Shown here: positions 20,802-32,900 of the stretch, piece after piece
Numbering within the stretch: position 1 is the first letter of the stretch
Layout of the letters: every line of letters starts with the position of its first letter
Source of the DNA: Raphanus sativus
Lineage: Eukaryota > Streptophyta > Magnoliopsida > Brassicales > Brassicaceae
Assembly: GCF_000801105.2 (NCBI RefSeq)
Contig: NW_026615338.1
Coordinates: 54,821 to 118,820, forward strand
Reading direction: 5' to 3'
DNA length: 64,000 nt
The notes under the pieces: generated by a model
What the model was told of the DNA's origin: nothing
What the model saw: only the letters and a program-made list of their open reading frames with translations
Database searches by the model: none
Position numbers and translations under genes: made by a program

Positions 20802-20842
20802 CCTTGATATGTTTTTGTCCCACTGGGTTTTGCATATCAAGG
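20802..20842 (+). other. Copia-E 3'-UTR stem-loop
   Basis: Arms CCTTGATATG (20802-20811) and CATATCAAGG (20833-20842) are perfectly complementary over 10 bp. They flank the loop TTTTTGTCCCACTGGGTTTTG, and TTTTAATGAGG follows. Confidence 0.75.
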
Positions 20843-20911
20843 TTTTAATGAGGGAATGCTTCATGGTCTTCCAAGCTTGACTTGTTTCACATGGTCAAGC
20901 TTGAGGGGGAG

Positions 20912-21461
20912 TGTTGAGATGAAGCAATAAAGGTTGAGTAGAAGTGATAAGAGGCAAGAGGGAACCAGACGAGTTTGAAATAAGCAAAGGCTGAGATACC
21001 TTGAAACACAAGTCTATCCGTACACATGAAGATAAAGTGGAGTGCAAGGCAAGACTTGGAAGAGTAAACTCGCCATGTTGTGATCAAGAGAAGATACTTG
21101 CAATGTTGGATCAAGAGAGACGTTGGAGGATCAGTCACATGATTGGTTAAGGGTTCAAGTCAAAGAGAGACGTTGAGGATAGGTCACTATCCGGGACCAC
21201 TGATCTGCGCAGTCTGCTCTGATCCAACCTTGTCTTGTTCCTACTTAGTTTATTCATTTGTTTAGTCTCCTCTTGTTTATTATTTCCTTCATGTCGACAT
21301 AAGCTTGTAATGTGCCTATATATGGGATTGTTCCCATAAACAGATTAATCAAGGAAAGAGTTTCATATTCTCTTTGTCTCTCACTCTCTCGCCAACTCTC
21401 TTACTTGTCACAATGCTACAACTTTTCTCTCTTTGATTCTCTAATACTATCAATTCTCAAA
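20912..21461 (+). repeat. Copia-E 3' LTR
   Basis: It starts TGTTGAGATGAAGC after the polypurine tract and ends near CAATTCTCAAA. The last bases are uncertain by about two positions. CCTATATATGGG near 21314 is TATA-like. The end matches the Copia-G and Copia-H LTR ends (CAATTCTCACA). Satellite resumes with CTTAGATCG. Confidence 0.8.
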
Positions 21462-24103
21462 ACTTAGATCGTGGTTCATCCTGGTTTGATAAGAATCATG
21501 AAGATGATGGCATATGTCCGAACATGCTAATCTGGAATCCTTTGGATTGAAGGTGGGATATCTTCTTGCTCACAACACTCATGAGATTTATTCAACTTCC
21601 TGGTTATTCTCCACTGATTAGTGGTTCCAAATAAAGCTTTTTAGATCGTGGTTCTTCCTGGTCTGATAAGAATCATGAAGATAATGGCATATGTCCGAAC
21701 AGGCTAATCTGGAATCATCTGGATAGAAGGTGGGGTATCTTCTTGCTCACAACACTTATGAGATTTATTCAACTTCCTGGTTATTCTCCACTAATTAGTG
21801 GTTCCAAATAAAGCTTCTTAGAACGTGGTTCATCCTGGTTTGTATAAGAATCATGAAGATGTTGCCATATGTCCGAACAGGCTAATCTGGAATCATCTGG
21901 ATAGAAAGTGGGATATCTTCTTACTCACAGCTCCTATGAGATTTATTCAACTTCCTGGTTATTCTCCACTGATTAGTGGTTCCAAATCAAGCTTCTTATA
22001 TATTTGTTCATCCTGGTTTGATAAGAATCATGAAGATATTGCCATATGTCCGAACAGGCTAATCTGGAATCATCTGGATAGAAAGTGGGATATCTTCTTA
22101 ATCACAACTCCTATGAGATTTATTCAACTTCCTGGTTATTCTCCACTGATTAGTGGTTCAAAATACAGCTTCTTAGATCGTTGTTCATCCTGGTTTGATA
22201 AGAATCTTGAAAATATTGCCATATGTCCGAACAGGCTAATCTGGAATCATCTGGATAGAAAGTGGGATATCTTCTTACTCACAACTCCTATGAGATTTAT
22301 TCAACTTCCTGGTTATTCTCCACTGATTAGTGGTTCCCAATCAAGCTTCTTATATATTGGTTCATCCTGGTTTGATAAGAATCATGAAGATATTGCCATA
22401 TGGCCGAAGAGGCTAATCTGGAATCATCTGGATAGAAAGTGGGATATCTTCTTAATCACAACTCCTATGAGATTTATTCAACTTCCTGGTTATTCTCCAC
22501 TGATTAGTGGTTCCAAATAAAGCTTCTAATAGATCGTGGTTCATCCTGGTTTGATAAGAATCATGAAGATAATGGCATATGTCCGAACAGGCTAATCTGG
22601 AATCATCTGGATAGAAAGTGAGATATCTTCTTGCTCACAACACTTATGAGATTTATTCAACTTCCTGGTTATTTTCCACTGATTAGTGGTTCCAAATAAA
22701 GCTTCTTAGATCGTGGTTCATCCTGGTTTGATAAGAATCATGAAGATAAGGGCATATGTCCGAACAGGATAATCTGGAATCATCTGGATAGAAGGTGGGA
22801 TATCTTCTTGTTCACAACAGTAATGAGATTTATTCAACTTCCTGGTTGTTCTCTACTGATTAGTGGTTCCAAATAAAGCTTCTTAGATCGTGGTTCATCC
22901 TGGTTTGATTAGAATCATGAAGATAATGGCATATGTCCGAACAGGCTAAACTGGAATCATCTGGATAGAAAGTGGGATATCTTCTTACTCACAACTCCTA
23001 TGAGATTTATTCAACTTCCTGGTTATTCTCCACTGATTAGTGGTTCCCAATCAAGTTTCTTATATATTGGTTCATCCTGGTTTGATAAGAATCATGAAGA
23101 TATTGCCATATGTCCGAAAAGGCTAATCTGGAATCAACTGGATAGAAAGTGGGATATCTTCTTAATCACAACTCTATGAGATTTATTCAACTTCCTGGTT
23201 ATTCTCCACTGATTAGTGGTTCCAAATAAAGCTTCTTAGATTGTGGTTCATCCTGGTTTGATAAGAATCATGAAGATGATGGCATATGTCCGAACAGGCT
23301 AATCTGGAATCCTTTGGATAGAAGGTGGGATATCTTCTTGCTCACAACACTTATGAGATTTATTCAACTTCCTGGTTATTCTCCACTGATTAGTGGTTCC
23401 AAATAAAACTTCTTAGATCGTGGTTCATCCTGGTTTGATAAGAATCATGAAGATAATGGCATATGTCCGAACAGGCTAATATGGAATCATCTAGATAGAA
23501 GGTGGGATATCTTCTTGCTCACAACACTTATGAGTTTTATTCAACTTCCTGGTTATTCTTCACTGATTAGTGGTTCCAAATAAAGCTTCTTATATCGTGG
23601 TTCATCCTGGTTTGATAATAATAATGAAGAAATTGCCATATGTCCGAACAGGCTAATCTGGAATCATCTAGATAGAAAGTGTGATATCTTCTTACTCACA
23701 ACTCCTATGAGATTTATTCAACTTCCTGGTTATTCTCCACTGATCAGTGGTTCCAAATAAAGCTTCTTAGATCGTGGTTCATCCTGGTTTGATAAGAATC
23801 ATGAAGATTATGGCATATGTCCGAACTGGCTAATCTGGAATCATCTGGATAGAAGGTGGGATATCTTCTTGCTCACAAGACTTATGACATTTATTCAACT
23901 TCCTGGTTATTCTCCACTGATTAGTGGTTCTAAATAAAGCTTCTTAGATCGTGGTTTGTCCTGGTTTGATAAGAATCATGAAGATATTGCCATATGTCCG
24001 AACAGGCTAATCTGGAATCATCTGGATAGAAAGTGGGATATCCTCTTACTCACAACTCCTATGAGATTTATTCAACTTCCTGGTTATTCTCCACTGATTA
24101 GTG
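21462..24103 (+). repeat. Centromeric satellite array 1 (~15 x 177 bp)
   Basis: Head-to-tail monomers of about 177 bp are marked by AAGCTT and CTTAGATCGTGGTTCATCC. Successive AGATC or AGAAC marks fall at 21466, 21643 and 21820. Two main variants are seen. One has GATAATGGC with CTTGCTCACAACACTT; the other has GATATTGCC with CTTACTCACAACTCCT. This array is more diverged than array 2. The HindIII site and monomer length fit Brassiceae centromeric satellites. No gene is present; the multiple-of-three period produces a fortuitous long frame. Confidence 0.92.
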
Positions 24104-24662
24104 TGTGAGAATTGATAGTTTATGAGAATCAAAGAGAGATAAGTGTCTGGAGAAATGAAGAACACTGATGAACAAGTGAGAGAGAGAGAGAGAGAGAGAG
24201 AGTGACGAAAATAAAAGAGAGAGAGGAGAGAAAATGATTTCATAGATTGATAGTTGTCACACATGGTTACATATAAAGGCTGATAAAATATCTCAGGAAA
24301 CTATTAAACTAGTGAGACAGAGAAACAACAATAAACAAAGAGGAAGAGTCCAACTGGTGTGGAGCAGGAGTGGCAGTGTGATAGTGACAGCACCTAACGG
24401 CTGGAACCACTTGAATCCTTAGCTCTTCACGTGATCAGCTTCTTCCAATGCCTTAGCGAGTTTCCTTAGTCTCTTGTGATCCCATCAACTCGCCACCAAG
24501 CTTACTTTGCTTACAAGATAATCTAGGTTGTACGGAACTCCTTGTTATCCAAGTTATCCCAATCTGTTGCTTGACTCACTGCTTCTCAGTTTCCTTTGTT
24601 GCCTCTCACTATGTAACCTTCACATCCTTATTCTTACTGCTTCTTATTGCTTCATCTCAACA
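24104..24662 (-). repeat. Copia-G 3' LTR
   Basis: This 559-bp LTR starts TGTTGAGATGAAGC (minus) at 24662 and ends CAATTCTCACA at 24104. The complement of the polypurine tract lies at 24663-24671. A GA microsatellite is at about 24177-24202. Confidence 0.92.
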
Positions 24663-24731
24663 CTCCCCCTCAAGCTTGACCATGTGGAACAAGTCAAGCT
24701 TGGAAGACCATGAAGCATTCCCTCATTAAAA

Positions 24732-24772
24732 CCTTGATATGCAAAACCCAGTGGGACAAAAACATATCAAGG
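24732..24772 (-). other. Copia-G 3'-UTR stem-loop
   Basis: Minus-strand arms CCTTGATATG (24763-24772) and CATATCAAGG (24732-24741) pair perfectly over 10 bp with the conserved loop. The stem is the same as that of Copia-E. Confidence 0.75.
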
Positions 24773-24801
24773 AAAGAGTAGAACACTTCTTGGAAAGGGG
24801 A

Positions 24802-27800
24802 TCACTGAGATGAGAGATCCACGAGTCCAAGTTTTGAATGTATGAACTCGCAAACCTTTGCACTTGCAGCCTTGGTGAAGATATCAGCCAACTGGTCTTC
24901 ACTTCTGGTGTAACATGGGAGTATAACCTTCTGCTCAACAGCTTGCCTCACTTTGTGACAATCAACTTCAATGTGCTTGGTTCTCTCGTGGAAGACAGAG
25001 TTGCTGGCAATGTGTATAGCCGCCTGGTTGTCACAATGCATGGTGATAGGTGTTGTGAACTCAATCCCCAAGTCCTTAAGCAACCCCTTGATCCAGATCA
25101 ACTCACTTGTCAGCTTCCTCATTGCCCTATACTCAGCTTCAGCACTTGAACAGGACACAACCTTTTGTTTCTTGCTCTTCCAAGTCACCAAGTTGCCTCC
25201 AATGAAAGTGCAATAGCCAGTAGTTGATCTTCTATCAACTCTATCTCCTGCCCAATCAGCATCACAGTATCCAACTATCTCGGTGCTCTTATTGCATCCC
25301 ATCCAGATTCCCTGTCCTGGTGCTTCTCTTAGATACCTTAGAATCCTCTCAACCATGCCCCAATGATGAACTTTTGGTGCTTGCATCTGCTGGCTCACTT
25401 GGTTCACGGCAAAGCATATATCTGGCCTTGTGATAGTTAGATAGATGAGTTTTCCCACCATTCTTCTGTACCTCTTGACATCTTCAAATGGTTTATCCTC
25501 AAACTCCCCCTTGCGCAATACTTTGTACCCATCTTCCAATGGAGTCTTTGCTTTCTTTGCACCTAGATCACCTGCCTCACTCAACATATCAAGTGTGTAC
25601 TTTCTCTGGTTTAAGAATAGCCCTTCTTCAGATCGGCATATCTCAATCCCTAGAAAGTACTTTAGTTCTCCCAAGTCTTTGATATCAAATGAGGATTTAA
25701 GAAAATCCTTAGTTAAGATGATACCTTCTTTATCACTGCCTGTAATGATAATGTCATCCACATATATCAGGATGACTATGATACCTTGTTCCGAGGTCAG
25801 TGTAAACAGAGTGTGATCAGCTTCAGACTTGTTGAACCCTCTTCCATTTAGTGTTGTGCTGAGCTTGTGGTACCAGGCTCTTGGAGATTGTTTTAACCCA
25901 TAGATTGCTTTCCTTAGCCTGAGAACATTTCCTGGTTGTACAAGATCTTCCATACCAGGAGGTGGCCTCATGTAGACTTCATCTTCTAGTTCACCTTGTA
26001 GGAAAGCATTCTTGACATCCATCTGCCATAGATCCCACTCTAGGTTTACTGCCAGTGAGAGAACCACTCTGATTGTGTGAAGCTTTGCCACTGGTGCAAA
26101 GGTATCCAAGTAATCCTCTCCATAGACCTGAGTATAGCCTCTTGCTACAAGTCTTGTCTTCCTCCTTTCTGGCTTTCCATTGGCTCCATACTTGATTGTG
26201 AAGAGAAGCCGGCTTGTCACTGCTTTCTTTCCTTTGGGGAGCTTACTTTCAAAGTATGTTCCATTCTTTTCCATAGCTCCCATCTCATCTCCAACAGATG
26301 CTCTCCACTCCTCATCCTGCATAGCTTCCTCATATGTCTTTGGAATCCATTCTTGATCCAATTCAGTGATGAAGGCTTGATGCTCCACTGGATACTGAGC
26401 TAGAGAACACACTGCTTGTATAGGATGTGCTACAGCTTGAGAGTTGAAGTAGACCCGGTTGTTCTTCCAGTTTGATGCTGGTTGTTTAATCCTAGAACTT
26501 CTTCTTAGCTCTGGTTGGGTTGTGCCTTCTTCAGGTATCACTGATCCACTATTCTGCTGGCTTGAGCTCACCACTGTCTCCTCTTGAGTACTGTGATCTT
26601 GCTCCTCTTGCGCATGGTGCTCAGCTTGATCATGACTTGCTGAAACATCCTCTTGATGTTGTTCGGCTTGATTGTCCCCCTCAGGATCAAGGTGAGTGAT
26701 TTCTGTGTCCCCATTATCACTTACTAATCCTGGTTGCACTGGTACTGTCTCTGGTACTTCAGGTATCCTCTTAATAGGTACACTGATGCCAAGACTCTCC
26801 ATTACTCTTCTGAGGCTATCAGCTCTATCTGAAGTAGGTTGGGATAGATTCTCCAAATCTTCCCAATTCTTCCCATCATAGTAACTCCTAGACTCCATGA
26901 ACTTGACATCTCGTGAGATTAAGACCCTCCTGGTCTCTGGTACATAACACTTGTAGCCTTTCTGGTGAGGAGAATACCCAATGAACACTGCCTTTGTGCT
27001 TCTTGCATCAAGCTTGTTCCTCTGCCCTCCTGGTACCAATACAAAACATATACATCCAAACACCCGCATGTGATCCAAAGATGGCTTGCTCTTGTTGAGA
27101 ACTTCATAAGGAGATATGTCATTGAGAACTCTAGTTGGGGTTCTGTTGATCAGATGACAAGCAGACACCACAGCATCACTCCAGAACCTCTTTGGAACAC
27201 TCATGTGGAACATCATTGATCTAGCCACCTCCATAAGATGTCTGTTTTTCCTTTCAGCAACTCCATTTTGCTGAGGAGTATAAGGACAACTGGTCTGATG
27301 AATAATCCCTTGTTGGGATAAAAATTGCTTGAAAGCTCCACTTGTGTACTCTCCACCATTATCTGACCTGAGAATCTTCACCTTAGCACTGAAGTGGTTG
27401 GTGACATGAGAATGATAATTCTTGAAAGCTTCCAAGACTCTGTCCTTAGACTGGATCAGTGTGACCCAAGTGTACTTGGACTTCTCATCAATGAAGGTGA
27501 CAAAGTACTTGTGATTCTCTCTGGACATACAAGGTGCAGTCCACACATCAGAGTGAACCAGGTCAAAGCACTTCTCATAAATCGTGTTGGACCTTGGGAA
27601 TACTGTCTTGCAATGCTTCCCCAAGATGCATGCTTCACACTCATCATTTTTAAACACCACTCCAGGAAGCATCAGATTGAATGCTCTAGTGTGTGGATGC
27701 CCCAATCTAGCATGCCATATAGTGCTCTCAACCCCAGCAGATGTACTGACCAAGCAACATGAGGAAGATTCAGCTAGTTGTGTCTTTTGGAGATGATACA

Positions 27801-27809
27801 GCTCCTGAT
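24802..27809 (-). CDS. Copia-G pol segment (integrase, reverse transcriptase, RNase H)
   Basis: This open segment is the 3' three quarters of Copia-G pol, joined upstream to gag-protease (40450-41451) across Copia-I. It has the integrase zinc motif region (HARLGHPHTR...CEACILGKHC), the catalytic core (HSDVWTAP, RSDNGGEY, NGVAERKN), reverse transcriptase (YVDDIIITGS near 25740-25765) and RNase H (YCDADWAGD, MHCDNQAAIH). There is no stop from the Copia-I junction to TGA at 24802. The enzymes would copy and insert the element, but in this copy the gene is cut, so the protein cannot be made as one unit. A glutamine- and acid-rich linker precedes reverse transcriptase. Confidence 0.9.
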
Positions 27810-28406
27810 TGTTGAGATGAGAGGCTTAAGCAAGAGAAGATGAGGCTAAGTAAGAGATGAGGTTTCTACACTATTTGGGAAATAGTAGATAGTGAATAGT
27901 GAATACTCACTATTCACTATTACAAGAGTTACCACAGTGACAATGGTAACTAAGTAAGAAGAAGTGAAGTGAAGCAAAGACACCAAGTGGTGTGGAAGGT
28001 TAGGATGCGCAGCTAAGGTTTGGATCACAAACCTTGTGACCGTTTGGAGGAAGAGAAGGCGCGCCATGACAGGCTGTAAAGGCAAAGGTATCTGGTCAAG
28101 ATACCTTTGGCATCAAGCGTGTGTGCAATGTGGTCCAAGTATTCAAACCAGGCGCTCCTCCTTCTCTTGACTCTACATGCTTTGAATAGTGTTTAGACCA
28201 CCTTACCTTGTCGCAAACCCTCATTAGTTCTCTCTATATATATTGTAAACACTCTCTGATTAATGTTAAGCAAGTTAGTCTCATTTCTCTCTAGACTTAT
28301 TCACTATTCACTATTAAATCTGAGAACTCTTCTTGATACTTTAGTCTCTTAATCTCTTTTCAACCTTCTTTAATCTTCATTAACACTCAGATTATACAAA
28401 ATAATA
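27810..28406 (+). repeat. Copia-I 5' LTR
   Basis: This 597-bp LTR contains a TATA-like CTCTATATATATTG near 28235-28248. It has two palindromes in U3 (27889-27920 and 27927-27951), and a further CACTATTCACTATT copy near 28293-28310. Confidence 0.92.
27889..27920 (+). repeat. U3 palindrome in Copia-I LTR
   Basis: ATAGTGAATAGTGA (27889-27902) and TCACTATTCACTAT (27907-27920) form a perfect 14-bp inverted repeat with loop ATAC. A second pair, AGTTACCA (27927-27934) and TGGTAACT (27944-27951), follows immediately. The same structure recurs in the 3' LTR. Confidence 0.85.
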
Positions 28407-28681
28407 TGGTATCAGAGCCAGGTTGAAAGGATCTGGGTTCGTTTGGACTCTTTGGTGATTCCTTGTGAAGATCCAAAGAGAAGTGTTCTTGAAGTTTGAA
28501 GATCAAGTCGGGTTTGAGCTCAAGTTTGTTTCTTTGTGGTGTGAGGAGTTTCTTTGCACAAGTTTGGTTCGGGAAAGCTTAGTAGAAGGTTGTGGATTCA
28601 AGTCTGGTTCGTGAGAAGCGGTTTCAAGATCTACAACACAAGTTCAAGGAAGATACAAGACAAAAGGGTTCATCTTGCGAC
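28407..28681 (+). other. Copia-I primer-binding site and leader
   Basis: TGGTATCAGAGCC at 28407-28419 follows the LTR and matches initiator tRNA-Met. The untranslated leader then runs to the gag start at 28682. No other gene is seen. Confidence 0.85.
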
Positions 28682-28733
28682 ATGGAGAGTGGGATGAACA
28701 ACAACAACATGAAGATTGCGGTTTGTTTCAAGG
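28682..28733 (+). pseudogene. Copia-I gag, first 17 codons before gypsy-D
   Basis: The start ATG at 28682 begins MESGMNNNNMKIAV, comparable to the Asn-rich start of Copia-K. Gypsy-D cuts the gene here. The base at 28733 is the first of a Gly codon completed at 35141-35142, so the frame resumes without shift. Confidence 0.8.
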
Positions 28734-29477
28734 TGATGCAACCAAGCCTAGACTTGCTGAAGGATTGGCGACAGATGAGCTGAACCAGCTCACTGATACT
28801 GATGAGGAGACAAGTGAGCTAAACCAGCTGAGTGAGACTGAGGAGAAGCAGGATGAGCTGAACACTGATTGCAAGATGGACCGAGACCCATTCTCCTTTC
28901 CTAGTGGGCCAATCACTCGATCACAAACCAGGAAATTGAAGGAAGCAATTGTTGGTTTGGTTTGCTTCAAACCAAACTCGAATTCAATCAAAGATCAAGA
29001 CCAAATCGAAGTCAAGATATTCAACTATTCAGTCTTTAGTCTTGCCTAAGTTTTCTACAAGTTTTAAGTATGAGATTATGTTTTCAATAAGTCAAAAACG
29101 TGTTCTTTGTTCTACATAAACCCTATGTCGATTTCTAATAAGATTCATTCACTCTTTTTATCAAAAATCTCTAAAACTGTGAATCCTTTGTTCATCTTTG
29201 AACATTGTTTGCTTAGGAGTAAAATCCTCTGCTCTTTGCTTGTTGATCACGTCCGAGCGGTGCCCTGCTCGATCACAAGCACATCGAACAAGTGTTTGAT
29301 CTCCCATCGATCTCACGCTGAAGTATCATCAACCATCTCTACCTTCATCCATAAACCATCTCCCATCTATCCTCATTATCCATAGAAACCATTGTTCTAT
29401 CCATCCCAACGAACCCATAAACCAAATCACCCTCAAGGATCATAAAAAGGGAATCAAAACCAAGTAGGGTTTCATTA
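28734..29477 (+). repeat. gypsy-D 5' LTR
   Basis: The 744-bp LTR starts TGATGCAACC and ends TTTCATTA. Its first 300 bp repeat the polyprotein tail coding sequence found in the 3' LTR. Confidence 0.92.
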
Positions 29478-29922
29478 AGTGGTATCAGAGCAGATTTGAG
29501 GGCTACTGATTGGGGTTTGTTCTCGATTTCTTTCTTCTCTTTTGGGAACCTTATTTGATTCATCAATACTCTCTATACTCTTCTCTGTCTATCTAAAAGT
29601 GCGAGGGGGCCGACCAGATAAAAATATAATAAGATCAAAGTATCTAAGGCTGAAGAGAAATCCAGCCAGACTGAAGAGAAATCCAGTCTCTGGTGGTAAA
29701 GCTCCTTGCGATCTAAATCTCTTAATACTGTCTATCTTTCTTCTTTTGGGGTAGGGGATTTGTTCTGAAAGTTTGAACCTTGATCACTGCTGAGCTATTG
29801 GATTCACAGAGTTTGTTCACTACCAACACTTGAGAGAAACACTTGAGAGAAAACACCAGTGAGGCTTCGGCTATCTATACTTGTCTACTTACTTTTCTTG
29901 TTGAGTTTCTTAACAGGAAGCC
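29478..29922 (+). other. gypsy-D primer-binding site and leader
   Basis: AG then TGGTATCAGAGC (29480-29491) follows the LTR, matching tRNA-Met. The 430-bp leader to gag has no supported gene. A near-repeat near 29655-29690 (CTGAAGAGAAATCCAG twice) is the only structure noticed. Confidence 0.8.
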
Positions 29923-32900
29923 ATGTCTGAAAGTGACCAGGAACGAGAGGGGAGACCAGCAGCTAGACTAGATAAAACTCAAATGGAAGCTTTGATAGCT
30001 ACTCTTATGAACGAGATGGATAAAAAACTTGAATTTGCTGGGATTACCCGTTCTACTAATGATGTTTTGGGTAATACTTCACAGGTTAGGAGAGCAGCTA
30101 GAGAGAAGAGGAGAGGAAAGCGACCTGCAGTAGCTAATGATCTAGACTCCTCCTCTGGTCGTAGCACGGATGAAGATCGATCAGAAAGATCCATCAGGAC
30201 AGGACGAGCAGCTTCTCAAACCAGGTCAGACCGTGCAATGTCTCAAAATAGACATACCACCCGTCGAGCACCAAGAGACAGACCTGATGACCGTCTTGGA
30301 AACCTTAAGCTCCGGATACCTGTCTTTGGAGGCACTAGCAACCCTGATGACTATCTTGATTGGGAGAAGAAGATTGAATTGGTGTTTGACTGCCAAGATT
30401 ATTCGGAGAAGAAGAAGGTAAGGCTTGCTGTAACTGAGTTCAATGGTTATGCCTTGCATTGGTGGGATCAGATTGTTACTACAAGAAGGAGGACTGGAGA
30501 AGCACAAGTTGCATCCTGGTATGAACTCAAGACTCTTATGAAGAAACGTTTTGTGCCAAGTTATTATGGGAAAGAGGTGCATCAAAAACTCAGGAGACTT
30601 ACCCAAGGCACGAGGGGAGTAGAAGAATACTATCAAGAGATGGAAACTCTTATGCTTAAGGGTGGAGTAGCTGAATCAGCTGAGGCTACTATGGCACGTT
30701 TCCAGGCTGGGTTGAGCAGAGACATTCAGGATCGCATAGAGTTGTATGAGTATGAGGATATCTTTGAGTTGTTACACAAGTCCATCCTTATAGAACAACA
30801 GCTAAAGAGGAAGAACCCAACCAAGGGCTCCTATGGCAACAACTACAAGCCGACCACTACCAAAGAAGAGAAACCATGGATGAAGAAGGAAGATCTCAAG
30901 GGAAGTCAGCAGGATGATAAGGGAAAATCAACCACCACGAGATCCAGAGATGTGAAGTGTTTCAAGTGCCATGGCATTGGGCATTATGCCAATGAGTGTA
31001 CTAACAAGAAAGTCATGATCCTCTTAGACAATGGTGAAATCGTTTCAGAAGAAGAACCAGCTGTTGCATCAGAGGAAGAACAGATTGATTATCCAGTTAA
31101 CGGACAGCTTCTGGTTGCAAGAAGATCTCTTCAAGTCCAGTTCAAACCAGAGGAGACTGATCAAAGAGAAAATCTCTTCCACACTCGCTGCACAGTCTAT
31201 GACAAGGTCTGTAGTTTGGTTATTGATGGTGGGAGTTGTACCAACGTTGCAAGTGAGGCGCTTGTGGAAAAGCTTGGGTTGAAGACTGGAAAGCATCCTA
31301 GGCCGTATCTACTTCAGTGGTTGAATGATCAAGGGGAACTGAAGGTGACTGAGCAAGTAATGGTCCCTATTACTATTGGGAGGTACCAAGATGAGATTGT
31401 TTGTGATGTCCTACCTATGGACACAAGTCACATCCTGCTAGGAAGGCCATGGCAATATGACAAAAAGGTGATTCATGATGGCTTTACTAATCGCCACTCA
31501 TTCACTCACAGAGACAAGAAGATTGTTCTTGCTCCTCTCTCACCACAAGAAGTACACCATGATCAAGTCCAACTCAAACTTAGGAGGAAAGAAGACAAGG
31601 ACAAGGTACCAGCATCAGAGAAACAAACAAAAGGTATTCTTCTAAGTGCTAAATCTAGTGATCTCCGGAAAGCAGCACACTTGAACCAATCTATGATCTT
31701 GTTTGTTTTTAAGGGAGCTTTACTAACTTTTTCTGACATTGCACCGGAGTTACCGAGTGATTTTGAGTTCATATTACAGGACTATGGAGATGTGTTTCCA
31801 GAAGAGAGTCCAAGTGGTTTGCCTCCACTCCGAGGGATTGAACACCAGATAGACTTAGTTCCAGGAGCCTCCTTGCCCAACAGGCCTGCTTACCGAACTA
31901 ACCCTGATGAAACTAAAGAGCTGCAAAGACAAGTTGATGAGCTGATGGAGAAGGGTCACATCCGAGAGAGTATGAGCCCATGTGCAGTACCTGTGTTGTT
32001 GGTGCCAAAGAAAGATGGAAGCTGGCGCATGTGTGTGGACTGCAGAGCCATCAACAACATCACGGTAAAGTATAGACATCCTATCCCTAGACTTGACGAC
32101 ATGCTTGATGAACTTCATGGTTCTTGCATCTTTTCTAAAGTAGATTTGAAAAGTGGATATCATCAGATTAGGATGAAAGAAGGTGATGAATGGAAGACTG
32201 CCTTTAAAACAAAACATGGCTTGTATGAATGGCTTGTTATGCCTTTTGGCTTAACCAATGCACCTAGCACTTTTATGAGACTAATGAATCATGTTTTGAG
32301 AGCTTTCATAGGTCGCTTTGTAGTAGTTTACTTCGATGATATTCTGATCTATAGCAAAAGCTTGACTGAACATGTTGATCATGTGAAATCTGTTCTAGAA
32401 GTGCTTAGGAAGGAGTCTCTGTTTGCTAACTTTAAAAAGTGTACTTTTGGAACAGATCACCTTGTGTTTTTAGGTTTTGTTGTTTCAGCACAAGGAATCA
32501 GAGTTGACGAGGAGAAGGTGAAAGCAATAAAAGAATGGCCTATTCCAACCAGTGTAAGTGAGGTGAGGAGTTTTCATGGGTTGGCTGGATTCTACAGGCG
32601 TTTTGTTAGGGATTTCAGCACCATTGCTGCCCCTCTCACTGAGATTATCAAGAAAAATGTGGGATTCCAGTGGAGGAAAGAACAAGAAGAGGCATTCCAA
32701 ACTTTGAAAGGGAAGTTGACCAATGCACCTTTGTTAGCTCTTCCTGATTTTTCTAAGACTTTTGAAATCGAGTGTGATGCTTCTGGTGTAGGTATTGGAG
32801 CTGTTTTGATGCAGGAGAAGAAACCAATTGCTTACTTCAGTGAGAAATTAGGAGGAGCCATGCTGAATTATCCTACTTATGATAAGGAACTCTATGCACT

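Larger units (their letters stand above)
20386..21461 (+). mobile_element. Copia-E: 3' fragment of a Ty1/Copia element
   Basis: The end of RNase H, the 3' UTR, polypurine tract and 3' LTR of a plus-strand Copia remain. Gypsy-A interrupts the rest between Val and Thr codons of the conserved VTWKSKKQK block, and the 5' part should lie left of the window. The LTR abuts satellite sequence, so this copy had inserted into the satellite array. Confidence 0.85.

Noticed and set aside
21825..22520. A 231-codon open frame through the satellite, repeating a 59-residue unit with PGYSPLISGSK
   Set aside because: 177 is a multiple of three, so one lucky open frame repeats in every monomer. It is broken in most monomers and has no start context or known domain. 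It is satellite, not a gene.
27846..28085. A 79-codon minus-strand frame in the Copia-I LTR, also at 39889-40128
   Set aside because: It is duplicated with the LTR and crosses the palindrome; nothing suggests translation.
29107..29385. A 92-codon frame found identically at 29107 and 34765
   Set aside because: It lies in the non-coding part of the gypsy-D LTR and is duplicated only because LTRs are. No domain or start context supports it.
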